Source: Branchinecta lynchi (taxonomy: Eukaryota > Arthropoda > Branchiopoda > Anostraca > Branchinectidae). From it: a DNA stretch of 64,000 nt. Where the stretch lies: the NCBI GenBank assembly GCA_023053575.1, contig JAKZAP010000010.1:18784628-18848627 (forward strand), given 5' to 3'. This document shows positions 49,701 to 52,443 of the stretch, in pieces. How positions within the stretch are numbered: position 1 is the first letter of the stretch; each line of letters begins with the position of its first letter. Made by a program: the position numbers and the translations under genes. The notes under the pieces are model-generated. The model had not been told where the DNA came from, did no database searches, and saw nothing but the letters and a program-made list of their open reading frames with translations.

Positions 49701-51565
49701 ACTATCGAGCATTCAGCGAATCGGATGGCTATATTTTTCAATCAATCAATCAAGTTTAATCCGAATAGCTAAAAGCTAGAAAAGGAATACAAATTTACAA
49801 AATACACAGACACACAAGAAACAATTTAACTAATACACTTACAAGAAATTACCAGAAATAAATGATGGAATGAAACTATGGAAAAATTGGGTAGAAGAAT
49901 TAGCGGGAAATGGGGAAAACTTATTGCCAGTATTCCTCTCGGACCGACCACGGAAGACGGGAGGGGAGGGGGGAATAGATGGGTCATCTGGGGACAATAC
50001 GTTATCTTAGCTCCAAATTTGTTTGAAAGAGCTCCAAATTTTTTTTAGCTCCAGATTTATTTTAACCTGGACAACTGTCAAGGTTTTAGGATTATAATAG
50101 ATATATGGAGTACTTGCAATAAAGACTTGCTTGCAGTCAGAGCAAAACAACACTAGTGAGTAGCCAAGACCTATGCTTTCCATGCTTTGCAAACGGACCA
50201 TAGTCGTAGCGCCGCTTGCGGCATTTAAAGTGAGACAAACTTCAGGGTTTAGAAATTTCTAGTAAAGCTAAAGTGCAGACTGCATACACCAAGGAAATAA
50301 TGGAGGCTGTATCGCGTTTTTGCTATCTTCAGAATATGAAGTTATTAAATAAATAAATAATAAATATATTCTTTATTTCCATAATAGCGCAACATAATAA
50401 GGCTAGCAGAGGATCGTCATGACGTGACACATGTCAAAGCAGTGACGTACAGTATATGCAGTATATGATAATAATGAATAGGTCTACATAATATAATACA
50501 TGTCACAGAACAAGAATTAGAATGGGAAATAATAAAATAAAATATCAAGAGTTAAAATGAGAAATAAAATAAGGTACAAATGATGATAAATATCGGTCAG
50601 ACGAATTTACTAGGGGCGGGGTAATTTGAAGCCAATTTTTGTTTTCAGTTCTTAGTCTACTGATTGGCCGATTGGGGTTGGGCGATTGGTAATCAGGTAG
50701 AATGGATCTGTGATTATCTGAAGATAGACATTTCAGTCCAAAAGCCATGGTGAGCTTGTGTCTACGGCACGCCAAAGTGGGAAGACTAAGTTTTGTGAGG
50801 CTATCATCATTTGTGGAATAATCTTGCCCAAGGATAATCTTGCAAGCCCGCTTCTGTATCCCCTCTAGTTTCTCCGTCTGACTTTTGGTAAGGCCCGGAT
50901 GCCAAAACTGGACACGAGTATTCCGTTGCAGGGCGTACATACGTGCAATATAAGGATCTCATGAGTTTCGTTGGTATTCCAAATCTCCGGAGCATCGCAA
51001 GGGATTTCAGAAGTAGAGAAGATTTCTCTTTAAAAACGAAAACCTTATGATCACGCTCTTCGGGAGGCTGACTGACAGCTTTACCTTCGACTACTCATTT
51101 GTTTCGAAAATGTCAGTCAAACTTTTTTCAGACGAATGAGAAGGTACATTCCGCAACGATAAACTTGAGAGATCGTCCGCGAATTTATAACGGTTACGAT
51201 TAGCCAGTGCTCTTGAACGATTCAATGAGTTTCAGTAGGGACGTTCACTAACACTGGTGGTGCTAGTGTCGCTGCTTTTCGAGTGTGTGACAGTTTTTTA
51301 AAGACTTCGCGCTACTCCCTGGTGTTATTTTGCTCTGCTCGTAGTATTACCAGCGATTTGACATAGGTATTTTTTTTCCAGCCATGTTTTATTTGCACCA
51401 AGCTCCAGTGATAATTACTCCAGCGTCGGTTTTGCCGGATTGACTGATTTGATCGAAGCGGCCAAGGTCAGTGGAAGTGCGTCTGACTGGGACAAGGTCA
51501 AGCAGCATCTCTCAGTGATCGTCTTCTTAGTCGGTGAAGCCGCTAACGTTTTTACTAGTGTATAG
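1537..51565 (+). CDS. Glutamate carboxypeptidase II-like M28 zinc peptidase, 14 exons
   Basis: Whole-gene entry; exons are listed separately. Joined at GT/AG sites, the exons give one reading frame of 728 residues (human GCPII has 750), with every intron phase matching. The family hydrolyses peptides, such as N-acetyl-aspartyl-glutamate or folate polyglutamates in GCPII, at the outer cell surface as a type II membrane dimer using two zinc ions. Zinc ligands are His362, Asp372, Glu410, Asp438 and His535, and the catalytic base is Glu409. Calcium-site residues Thr256, Tyr259, Glu418 and Glu421 are kept. Order: hydrophobic N-terminus, protease domain interrupted by the apical (PA-like) domain, C-terminal helical dimerisation domain. 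Counterparts of human Arg463, Arg534, Asn257, Asn519 and Lys699 are changed, so substrate preference may differ from true GCPII; NAALAD2 or NAALADL1-type activity is equally possible. The family call is very safe, the exact orthologue is not. Confidence 0.93.
1742..2158 (+). mobile_element. MITE with GGCGTATTCTCGCC ends, copy 1
   Basis: Inverted ends of the type GGCGTATTCTCGCC with CCCCGAGGACTC; the interior matches 41911-42307 in reverse. It starts about 14 nt after the donor of peptidase exon 1. Confidence 0.7.
2761..3175 (+). repeat. Direct duplication of ~110 bp
   Basis: The blocks at 2763-2870 and 3050-3172 share CATATGCAC(C)TTTCTGC and a near-identical stretch from TAGCCTACATTCC through TCGACATCCA. 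Between them (2871-3046) I see nothing recognisable. Confidence 0.75.
3357..3513 (+). CDS. Peptidase exon 2 (PHVAGTE motif)
   Basis: Encodes residues 64-116, [20 protein letters not shown] onward, matching the human segment with PHLAGTE and ending at the LLSYP segment. Acceptor TTCTAG at 3351-3356, donor GTAATT at 3514. The frame stays open to 3615 beyond the donor, but that extension does not resemble the family, whereas splicing to 10536 restores it. Confidence 0.92.
3830..4155. mobile_element. Foldback element F1, near-perfect palindrome
   Basis: Arms of about 130 bp (3872-4003 and 4010-4147) are exact reverse complements around a short AT-rich centre. The arm contains GGATACGTCAGCTACG, ATATTTCGGCCCTTCTTGGC and GGAAGGAAACAAACCTGTAA. 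It lies in the intron between exons 2 and 3; if transcribed it would form a long hairpin RNA. A second palindromic copy is at 52661-52945; a diverged one is at 47270-47957. Confidence 0.9.
4160..5395. other. Intron sequence with repeat scraps
   Basis: No gene seen. It contains a 14-base G run (4211-4224), a LINE/SINE-tail-like stretch (4400-4600), a 60-bp block (5071-5130) repeated at 53760-53826, and a segment (5163-5345) whose end matches 19640-19720 in reverse. Confidence 0.5.
5395..6075 (+). repeat. Imperfect tandem array, 80-115 bp units
   Basis: Repeated module: TTTTGTCGGGCGTCGG, then CTCGTCGGCACATCGGGTTC, then TTTATACGTAAGAAA. At least six degenerate units. The same array occurs inverted at 62690-63010, so it seems to be the interior of a mobile family. 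Confidence 0.75.
6078..6900 (+). repeat. Three ~320-bp tandem units
   Basis: Units begin near 6078, 6413 and 6722, each with CCGGAAAAA, AAATTTCGCC, TGGTACAGTCGTT and a CGCTTTTTAGC segment. Divergence between units is substantial. Confidence 0.75.
6940..7026 (+). mobile_element. Right end of a CAGGGGCGT-type (hAT-like) element
   Basis: Shares CGGCACAAAC, a C run, AAAGGTAAAAG and the terminus TAGTGACGCCCCTG with 62600-62657; a similar terminus ends at 63088. It may terminate the tandem-array region from 5395; the left end was not found. Confidence 0.5.
7487..8070 (+). repeat. 97-bp tandem array, six units plus a partial
   Basis: Units start at 7487, 7584, 7681, 7778, 7875 and 7972, exactly 97 bp apart; a shortened copy starts at 8052. 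The unit contains GAAGAGTGCTTCCGTAGATA and two AAGCACTTGAAAGTGAA copies. Unit identity is very high, implying recent expansion. Confidence 0.95.
8070..8590 (+). repeat. Dispersed repeat downstream of the 97-bp array
   Basis: 8070-8200 matches 19360-19500 in reverse. 8230-8585 matches 42549-42945 and ends in the terminus GCTTTTCAGTTAAACTTTAA. No coding capacity. Confidence 0.7.
8672..9760 (+). mobile_element. GGGATCCC-ended family R2, copy 1
   Basis: Begins GGATCCCAAAACG, then a CCGTCCGTC-rich stretch and GAAGGGAATGAGATATTTTG, then about four ~140-bp degenerate modules (GGACAAGTAGTTCGCCCGGA, ATCCGGCCAAAACCGGAAA, GTTGATTAGATGTTCGATTT). Related copies are at 21382, 37582 and 58327. No protein recognised. 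Confidence 0.75.
10160..10521 (+). repeat. Repeat ending GTTAAACTTTAA beside exon 3
   Basis: Same family as 8460-8585 and 42549-42945 (TIR-like TTAAAGTTTAA...GAAAAG). It is split by the MITE at 10184 and ends about 14 nt before the exon 3 acceptor. Confidence 0.65.
10184..10428 (+). mobile_element. Small MITE with a ~20-bp tandem core
   Basis: Inverted ends CGAGGGGTTGACGACTCTC and GAGAGTCGTCGACCCCTCG, next to TAGAG on both sides. The core (10223-10390) is about ten copies of GGAATGGTYAGGAATAATCC. It is nested in an older repeat that ends at about 10521. Confidence 0.75.
10536..10667 (+). CDS. Peptidase exon 3
   Basis: Encodes residues 117-160 ([13 protein letters not shown]...[11 protein letters not shown]), matching the less conserved human region from YISIINEDG to FSAFSPQG. 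Phase 0 at both ends; acceptor TTTAG, donor GTGAGG. The exon is squeezed between two repeats: a short element ends about 14 nt upstream and a TIR-bounded one starts 57 nt downstream. Support comes from the alignment plus perfect phase. Confidence 0.88.
10725..11112 (+). mobile_element. MITE with AGTTGCGTTTTTGCAGATA ends
   Basis: Inverted ends AGTTGCGTTTTTGCAGATA and TATCTGCAAAAACGCAACT, with further internal inverted GGTATCTG/CAGATACC motifs. A fragment of the family lies at 24214-24330. It starts 57 nt after the exon 3 donor. Confidence 0.8.
11113..11540. other. AT-rich intron, nothing recognised
   Basis: No coding similarity, no clear repeat with another part of the window. Confidence 0.5.
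11541..12600 (+). repeat. Dispersed repeat shared with 27750-28400
   Basis: 11541-11740 (GGGCGGATCCAACTATCATA...) is the reverse of 27800-27995. 12205-12600 (GATCAGCTAATTATCCCTCT, GCACTTCCGGCAA) matches 28050-28400 directly. Two copies of a composite repeat with one part inverted. Confidence 0.7.
12701..13067 (+). repeat. 182-bp tandem duplication
   Basis: Copies at 12701-12882 and 12883-13067 begin CATGTCAGGAGGTGATTTCG and differ at only a few bases. Confidence 0.92.
13421..14834. mobile_element. hAT-like element with 8-bp target duplication
   Basis: Terminal inverted repeat CAGGGGCGTCGCTA / TAGCGACGCCCCTG, 14 of 14 bases. Flanks ATGACTGG (13413-13420) and ATGAATGG (14835-14842) match 7 of 8, the size expected for hAT. 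It contains a LINE 3' fragment; no transposase seen. Confidence 0.8.
13896..14350 (+). pseudogene. LINE 3' end fragment, CR1-like RT C-terminus
   Basis: Reading across 13896-14217 gives [13 protein letters not shown], then [16 protein letters not shown] and [20 protein letters not shown], the C-terminal end of a non-LTR retrotransposon protein. It ends with an untranslated tail and a (GATT)n tract at 14326-14350. The 5' end is truncated. It resembles 50345-50995. Confidence 0.8.
15028..15150 (+). CDS. Peptidase exon 4 (apical domain, substrate Arg)
   Basis: Encodes residues 161-201, [20 protein letters not shown] then [14 protein letters not shown]. Arg170 corresponds to human Arg210, which contacts the substrate alpha-carboxylate. 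Phase 0 at both ends; acceptor TTTCAG, donor GTAAGT. A C-run follows shortly after the donor. Confidence 0.95.
15330..16178. other. Intron between exons 4 and 5
   Basis: No gene or strong repeat seen apart from a GAATGAATGAATGAA-bearing SINE/LINE-tail stretch just before it (15195-15320). Confidence 0.4.
16179..16362 (+). CDS. Peptidase exon 5 (apical domain, calcium-site residues)
   Basis: Encodes residues 202-262: [20 protein letters not shown], then [11 protein letters not shown] and [11 protein letters not shown]. Thr256 and Tyr259 match the human calcium ligands Thr269 and Tyr272. Thr246 occupies the place of human Asn257. Donor GTAAGG leaves one base. Confidence 0.95.
16721..17499. mobile_element. 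MULE-like element with arrayed ends, copy A
   Basis: Left end: repeats of GACAATTCGTCAT type. Right end: the inverted form (GACGAATTGTCCCATGACGA), ending CTTAGAATC. The interior matches 56150-56850 (for example TGTATGAGAATCCTT). No open transposase. Confidence 0.65.
17560..18180 (+). repeat. Repeat rich in ACTACCGAATCC motifs
   Basis: 17570-17760 matches 26230-26350, and 17830-18170 holds variants of TACCGAATCCCGGTTAT and ATATTCGGTAT that recur at 26450-27000 and, inverted, at 19010-19230. Confidence 0.65.
18555..18740 (+). pseudogene. LINE reverse-transcriptase fragment
   Basis: Reads [20 protein letters not shown] then [14 protein letters not shown], the RT segment around the aromatic-Asp A motif of non-LTR elements (D/AGAFDNxxHS). 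Interrupted by an (ATTT)n tract at 18741-18780 that starts another, oppositely oriented tail. Confidence 0.65.
18741..18960 (-). mobile_element. LINE/SINE 3' tail with (AAAT)n
   Basis: On the minus strand an AT-rich sequence ends in (AAATA)n at 18741-18780, as in other tails here. No coding part recognised. Confidence 0.45.
18973..19510. repeat. CAGGGGCGT end plus inverted repeat debris
   Basis: CAGGGGCGTTGC at 18973 looks like a hAT-like left end and is followed by 17 G. Inverted ATTCGGTA motifs follow, then (19360-19510) the reverse of 8055-8200. Confidence 0.45.
20191..20287 (+). CDS. Peptidase exon 6 (PIGYNDAE motif)
   Basis: Encodes residues 263-294 with [19 protein letters not shown], matching human LPSIPVHPIGYYDAQKLLEK. 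Acceptor GGCAG, donor GTAAGA. The human segment before LPSIP differs in length and sequence here, as is usual in invertebrate members. Confidence 0.94.
20288..21380. other. Intron after exon 6
   Basis: Holds a 20-base G run (20367-20386) and a plus-strand tail ending AATAAACTTGATTTGATTTG (about 20810-20840), probably LINE-derived. Otherwise unrecognised. Confidence 0.4.
21382..22632. mobile_element. R2 family, inverted (foldback) copy
   Basis: Starts AACAAGACCAAAGGTTTCGA and ends with the reverse complement TCGAAACCTTTGGTCTTGTT. The left third (to about 21755) is the inverse of the right end; the rest is a forward copy beginning near 21757 with CGACATCGCAAAAGTTGTCC. Contains ~140-bp modules as at 8672. 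Confidence 0.7.
23203..24022 (+). mobile_element. TTAA-type MITE, copy 2, with nested foldback
   Basis: Flanked by TTAA at 23199-23202 and 24023-24026, with AGGACA...GGGTCCT ends. The family body is interrupted at about 23339-23815 by an inverted-repeat element. Confidence 0.8.
23339..23815. mobile_element. Foldback insertion with TCTCGGCGACA motifs
   Basis: Ends GGCATGCATTTTGGG and CCCAAAATGCATGTC, next to TGTTTC on both sides, which is single in related copies (likely target duplication). The arms carry many TCTCGGCGACA / TGTCGCCGAGA words. Confidence 0.75.
24635..24810 (+). CDS. Peptidase exon 7 (NVIGTL motif)
   Basis: Encodes residues 295-353: [24 protein letters not shown] and [13 protein letters not shown], matching human SWRGSLKVPYNVGPGF and YNVIGTLRGAVEP. 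Acceptor after a T-rich tract (TTTTTAG), donor GTAGGT. No long open frame marks it; it was found by matching the protein. Confidence 0.94.
24948..25475 (-). pseudogene. LINE 3' fragment, CR1/L2-like
   Basis: The minus strand reads [20 protein letters not shown], then [20 protein letters not shown], the typical C-terminal RT region, followed by a tail ending in (AATC)n at about 24948. It lies in the intron after exon 7. Confidence 0.75.
25617..25690 (-). repeat. tRNA-like sequence, probable SINE head
   Basis: The minus strand has TGGCCGAATTATTAGGGCGCC (A-box-like, cut here for length: core TGGCCGAATTATTAGGGC) and GTTCGAATC (B box) about 30 nt later, then GGTGGTGCC. The acceptor stem does not pair well, so this is a tRNA-derived SINE or tRNA relic, not a working tRNA. 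Confidence 0.5.
26230..27030 (+). repeat. ACCGAATCC repeat, second copy, with 29-G run
   Basis: Same family as 17560-18180. It ends in an uninterrupted G run at 27001-27029, 41 nt before exon 8. Confidence 0.7.
27071..27190 (+). CDS. Peptidase exon 8 (first zinc ligands)
   Basis: Encodes residues 354-393, beginning [20 protein letters not shown]. His362 and the bridging Asp372 correspond to human His377 and Asp387. Acceptor TTGCAG, donor GTGAGT. A run of 29 G ends 41 nt upstream of the exon. Confidence 0.97.
27191..27750. other. Intron after exon 8
   Basis: A 15-base G run follows a GT repeat (27249-27273). Otherwise nothing recognised before the dispersed repeat at 27750-28400. Confidence 0.4.
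28585..30057 (+). mobile_element. R1 family, near-complete copy
   Basis: Starts TTATGGCACTTG and ends CAAGTGCCATAA, a 12-bp inverted repeat; the right end also forms a hairpin (GGCACTTTGCCGAAGGGCAAGTGCC-type stem-loop, 30029-30054). The interior is about ten C-rich modules with CCCCACTCCCCCCACGGT and AAGTTTCATyC words. Apparent open frames are low complexity. It ends 29 nt before exon 9. Confidence 0.75.
30087..30233 (+). CDS. Peptidase exon 9 (catalytic Glu, zinc ligands)
   Basis: Encodes residues 394-442, [20 protein letters not shown] then YINVDIAVE. Glu409 is the general base and Glu410 a zinc ligand; Asp438 is another zinc ligand. Glu418 and Glu421 match the human calcium ligands 433 and 436. 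Donor GTAAAT; a LINE 3' fragment begins a few bases into the intron. Confidence 0.97.
30240..30512 (+). pseudogene. LINE 3' end fragment beside exon 9 donor
   Basis: Reads [20 protein letters not shown] then [15 protein letters not shown] and stop (to about 30391), like LINE C-termini, then a tail with ATGGCCCGACGGGCTTTTTG and (ATTC)n at 30488-30510. A similar tail is at 48690-48800. Confidence 0.6.
30687..31000 (+). mobile_element. MITE with CCCGATGAAAA ends, copy 1
   Basis: Inverted ends CCCGATGAAAA / TTTTCATCGGG, with AT on each side. The interior is rich in TAGTAGTATCCAGTAGCATC words. The same family begins at 63819 and runs off the window. Confidence 0.75.
31219..31361 (-). repeat. 3' LTR of the Ty3/gypsy element
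   Basis: 143 bp, TG...CA on the plus strand, matching 35635-35777 base for base as far as I can read. Preceded by the target duplication TTTGT. Confidence 0.95.
31362..31377 (-). other. Polypurine tract
   Basis: The minus strand next to the 3' LTR reads AAAAGAAGGAAGA, the expected plus-strand primer. Confidence 0.8.
31560..33677 (-). CDS. RNase H-integrase, downstream part of pol
   Basis: Continues pol after the frame break, in the next frame. It begins with the RT thumb/connection ([19 protein letters not shown]). RNase H has [13 protein letters not shown], an ELYAVVYG segment and TDHRPL. Integrase has the zinc-binding HHCC region (HAAHLGV...CRTCAK) and the D,D-35-E core ([42 protein letters not shown]). 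A C-terminal SH3-like region (VGDSVRVQ...VETEDGS) precedes a low-complexity tail. Stop at 31560-31562. No env. Confidence 0.93.
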   Translation of the reverse strand: MKAIHQMPSPQTREELLTLLGMLNYLAKYIPNLSTQNKVLRDVIKQDTLSWGPEHDAVLSDLKHSIVSNTSFFNYTSTDVELKVDASGHGLGAHLCCDGEVVAYASRALNKTEQKYSQLEKELYAVVYGCKHFHHYLYGRRVTVITDHRPLETIVSNPVHKAPPRVQRLMLQLQPYDLHLQFRPGSEIPVADALSRLHLPDTDDKLQKEIDVYVHQIGKHLPVSDSKLAAIKDETGKDPQLNDVLKAIENGWPSCRKRCQSNIVMFWSIQHELSTANGIIFKGERLVIPQALQPEILTQLHAAHLGVDKTKQRARMLVYWPGLNGDIEQYIRKCRTCAKNLPSNQKEPLINHSVPPLPWQKAASDLFKWNGTDFLITADYHSRFFEVDKLNTLTSKAVISKLKTHFARYGIPAVFISDNGPQYASTEFQGFAKAWGFRHLTSSPIYPQSNGLIEKSVQTAKSLMTKASENGDDPYLGLLEYRNTPVDGLAAPAQLLMSRQLRSILPCTTNHLQKKVVPEKEFLNSRAERQQRQKSHYDKSAKSLPPLEVGDSVRVQASPQSIWSPATVIACSELPRSYIVETEDGSVIRRNRKHLSDLPQCRPEDQQGRAASVSPNQQSPNILAGRDRTPPAESQNECYSSPLPVTPLLPAAPRVEVTPTGGSGMPDRHTVVRPSTSSGTTTIGLHQPIRTRSGRAVNPPKRLNL
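33684..35604 (-). CDS. Gag-protease-reverse transcriptase, upstream part
   Basis: Starts at the ATG 31 nt inside the 5' LTR. A small Gag (first ~200 residues, with [20 protein letters not shown]) is followed by nucleocapsid knuckles: one atypical (CYFCGG...HVC) and one canonical C-x2-C-x4-H-x4-C ([14 protein letters not shown]). An aspartic protease follows with the LDTGA active site, then RT with the fingers motif and a catalytic IIDD box (IIDDILVFG; most relatives have Y, F or V first). The frame is lost at a run of six A (six T at 33678-33683 on the plus strand) just after the RT core, one base longer than the frame needs. It could be a true inactivating insertion or a sequencing error in a homopolymer; a programmed shift here would be unusual. 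Confidence 0.92.
35617..35634 (-). other. Primer binding site, tRNA-Leu
   Basis: Directly inside the 5' LTR the minus strand reads TGGTGTCAGAAGTGGGAT, complementary to the last 18 nt (with CCA) of animal tRNA-Leu of the ...CCCACTTCTGACACCA type. This primes minus-strand DNA synthesis. Confidence 0.85.
35635..35777 (-). repeat. 5' LTR of the Ty3/gypsy element
   Basis: 143 bp, followed on the plus strand by TTTGT, the same five bases that precede the other LTR. Very short for an LTR; it should hold promoter and polyadenylation signals, and an AATAAA occurs only in direct reading of the plus strand. Confidence 0.95.
35783..37004. other. Intron before exon 10
   Basis: Fragments only: R2 end (36053-36080), a (AATTC)n tail at 36220-36240, an F1-like inverted pair (CAGCTACATTTTACTAG at 36490; CTAATAAAATGTAGCTG at 36618). 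No gene. Confidence 0.45.
37005..37164 (+). CDS. Peptidase exon 10
   Basis: Encodes residues 443-495: [20 protein letters not shown] then [14 protein letters not shown], matching human [20 protein letters not shown] and YESWTKKSP. Tyr448 replaces Arg463 of the human arginine patch. Acceptor TTTTAAG, donor GTAAGT, leaving AA. Confidence 0.94.
37582..38292 (+). mobile_element. R2 family, short copy
   Basis: From GGGATCCCAAAAAG to TTTTGGGATCCCATAGGTAC and CTTTGGTCTTGTT. Only one or two internal modules remain. Confidence 0.75.
38429..38907. mobile_element. TA-flanked MITE, intact copy
   Basis: Terminal inverted repeats GGCGTTTTTCCG / CGGAAAAACGCC with TA on both sides, a Tc1/mariner-like signature. 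Ends 24 nt upstream of peptidase exon 11. A second copy is split at 57287 and 60489. Confidence 0.82.
38932..39269 (+). CDS. Peptidase exon 11 (last zinc ligand)
   Basis: Encodes residues 496-608, the largest exon. [13 protein letters not shown] matches human ISKLGSGNDFEVF, with Ser504 for Asn519. [10 protein letters not shown] carries Tyr534 and the zinc ligand His535. Asp519 stands where human Arg534 of the arginine patch is, while Arg521 keeps Arg536. Acceptor CTTTAAG; a MITE ends 24 nt before the exon. Donor GTATGT. Confidence 0.96.
39412..41400. other. Intron after exon 11, repeat scraps
   Basis: An F1 arm relic (39412-39485), a direct repeat of ~115 bp (39530-39655 and 40620-40735), and a (GAAT)n-bearing LINE/SINE tail (40105-40260). 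40740-41400 is unrecognised. Confidence 0.5.
41405..41725 (+). mobile_element. LINE 3' tail with (AAAT)n
   Basis: Short degenerate coding end, then TTAGATTAAATAAATAAATA at about 41702-41722. Truncated. Confidence 0.45.
41911..42307 (-). mobile_element. MITE with GGCGTATTCTCGCC ends, copy 2
   Basis: Reverse of 1742-2158; both ends carry GTTCCCCGAGGACT / AGTCCTCGGGGAAC. It also has an internal short palindrome at its left end. Confidence 0.75.
42549..42945 (+). mobile_element. MITE with TTAAAGTTTAA ends
   Basis: Starts TTAAAGTTTAATCGAAAAG and ends CTTTTCAGTTAAACTTTAA. The family includes 8230-8585 and the pieces at 10160-10521. Confidence 0.72.
43100..43330. repeat. Short inverted GAGCCGGGTTC repeat
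   Basis: GGAGCCGGGTTCTTTGAG (43208) pairs with GAACCCGGCTCC (43259); lies just before exon 12. Confidence 0.5.
43348..43429 (+). CDS. Peptidase exon 12 (dimerisation domain)
   Basis: Encodes residues 609-635, [20 protein letters not shown] then VLKVDKS, matching the helical human segment [20 protein letters not shown]. Acceptor TATTTTAG, donor GTAAGT. Confidence 0.93.
44400..44938 (+). pseudogene. LINE 3' fragment, copy L1a
   Basis: Reads [18 protein letters not shown], then [15 protein letters not shown] and [14 protein letters not shown], a C-terminal RT region, then stops and a tail ending in (GATT)n at 44917-44936. Confidence 0.8.
44940..45385. other. TTTTCGCGTGGATG-rich stretch
   Basis: Five or six copies of ATTTTCGCGTGGATG-like words; possibly the remains of a foldback element. 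No gene. Confidence 0.4.
45388..45980. mobile_element. Foldback element F2
   Basis: Left arm (TGCCGCGATTC, CGACTAAAACCAGGAAGGGA, AATTCGC) and right arm (AATTCTGGCGACAGCC, CCTTCCTGGTTTTAGTCG, ATGCCGCGAAATG) are inverted copies. Tandem ACTAAAACCAGGAAGGGC words lie within each arm. Confidence 0.8.
45990..46925. other. Intron before exon 13
   Basis: No repeat or gene recognised; ends in a T/C-rich acceptor. Confidence 0.4.
46928..47023 (+). CDS. Peptidase exon 13 (FIDPLG motif)
   Basis: Encodes residues 636-667, [20 protein letters not shown] then [12 protein letters not shown], matching human [28 protein letters not shown]. Acceptor CTTCTAG, donor GTAAGT. Confidence 0.96.
47205..47957. mobile_element. 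Foldback F1, diverged long copy
   Basis: Left arm 47310-47440 and right arm 47870-47955 share ATTTCGGCCCTTCTTGGCAA and its complement, but with mismatches. The 400-bp centre has its own inverted pairs (ACTATAAA...GTCGGTAG; GAGTACTCGCCTGTCT / AGACAGGCGAGTAC). Confidence 0.75.
48164..48534 (+). mobile_element. TTAA-type MITE, copy 3
   Basis: TTAA at 48160-48163 and 48535-48538; ends AGGACCTG / GGGGTCCT. No insertions. Confidence 0.85.
48690..48805 (+). mobile_element. LINE 3' tail with (CTA)n
   Basis: TTTCCATGGCCGCAAGGC, then TGAATAAA and (CTA)n at 48779-48801. Same tail type as 30400-30512. Confidence 0.5.
49211..49560 (-). mobile_element. TTAA-type MITE, copy 4
   Basis: TTAA at 49207-49210 and TGAA at 49561-49564; the interior is the reverse of copy 3. 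Confidence 0.8.
49738..50030 (-). pseudogene. LINE 3' tail, copy L1b
   Basis: Near-exact reverse complement of 44645-44938, ending in (AATC)n at 49738. Two copies of one LINE tail about 5 kb apart and inverted. Confidence 0.85.
50345..50995 (-). pseudogene. LINE 3' fragment, CR1-like, frameshifted
   Basis: From 50995 down: [20 protein letters not shown], then a frame change near 50925, then [40 protein letters not shown] and YLSSFVPYF. It ends in an (ATTT)n-rich tail at 50345. 5'-truncated. Confidence 0.82.
51382..51565 (+). CDS. Peptidase exon 14 (C-terminus and stop)
   Basis: Encodes residues 668-728 and the stop TAG at 51563-51565. [20 protein letters not shown] matches human [20 protein letters not shown]; the lysine of the human glutamate sensor (Lys699) is missing while the following Tyr is kept. 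It ends with helices like those of the family's dimerisation domain. Confidence 0.95.
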
Positions 51566-51580
51566 GTATGTTTTATGACA

Positions 51581-51677
51581 AATAAAAGTAAATTATTTTT
51601 AAGACTAGCTTTAAATTTTGACTTGTATAATTCAGATGTATGTTGAATTTTGAAGAAGATAGATCAATTGAAATAAA
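51581..51677 (+). terminator. Candidate polyadenylation signals of the peptidase gene
   Basis: AATAAA occurs at 51581-51586, 15 nt after the stop codon, and again at 51672-51677. Either could define the 3' end; the second leaves a more usual 3' UTR. Position is the only support. Confidence 0.45.
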
Positions 51678-51679
51678 GT

Positions 51680-52435
51680 CTCTATTTTCGCCAGTCACTT
51701 TTTTGTTATCGATTCGCCTGACCTGACCAGATATAGGAGTTTGGTGTGTCGCCAGGTGGCTCCAGTTTGGGGCCGTACATTGATACTTCGCTATTCCCAG
51801 ACATGAATCATGTTACACAATAATCATAGTACCACACAGAAATATCATTCCCGCACACAAATCGCACACAAGTCCATAAAGCATGTCAAGGTAATATTAA
51901 CGCGTAGTGTTCTGCTGTAAAAAAGCGTTAGTAAACGTGGCACGGTCTCTTTTTTAAATGATTTGCAGATAAACATTGGTAAAAATGTATTTACTAAAGA
52001 AAACTAAAAGATAAATGAAGAACCTAAATGAAACCACGTTGAAGTGGCCATACATTTACCATGCACTTACTGACGCTATAAATCATTTAAAGACAATGTA
52101 AATGAAGTGCTATATGGGATCGCTCTGGGCTTGTTCCGCTAGGCTACTTTCGTTTCATATTTTCAAGTAAAAATGTCTAAAACCTTATGACAAAAAAAAA
52201 ACTAAACTATTAATAATGTATTGATTTACGGCCCCGCGGTTGTTCGTGTCGACATTTCACTGACCGCGTGCCCAATAGTGCCAGTAAAATCCACAAATCG
52301 TCGTTTCACTATGTTTGCAGGAATGTTACAAACGTATTTAATAAAAAAAAAAAAAAAAGACAAATGAAATATCTAAATACTGCCCCGCGGCTTTTTATGA
52401 CCATACTTTTACCACTTACATGCACCATAAATCAT
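51680..52435. other. Intergenic, nothing recognised
   Basis: AT-rich; no coding or repeat match seen. Confidence 0.4.
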
Positions 52436-52443
52436 ATCAAGAT

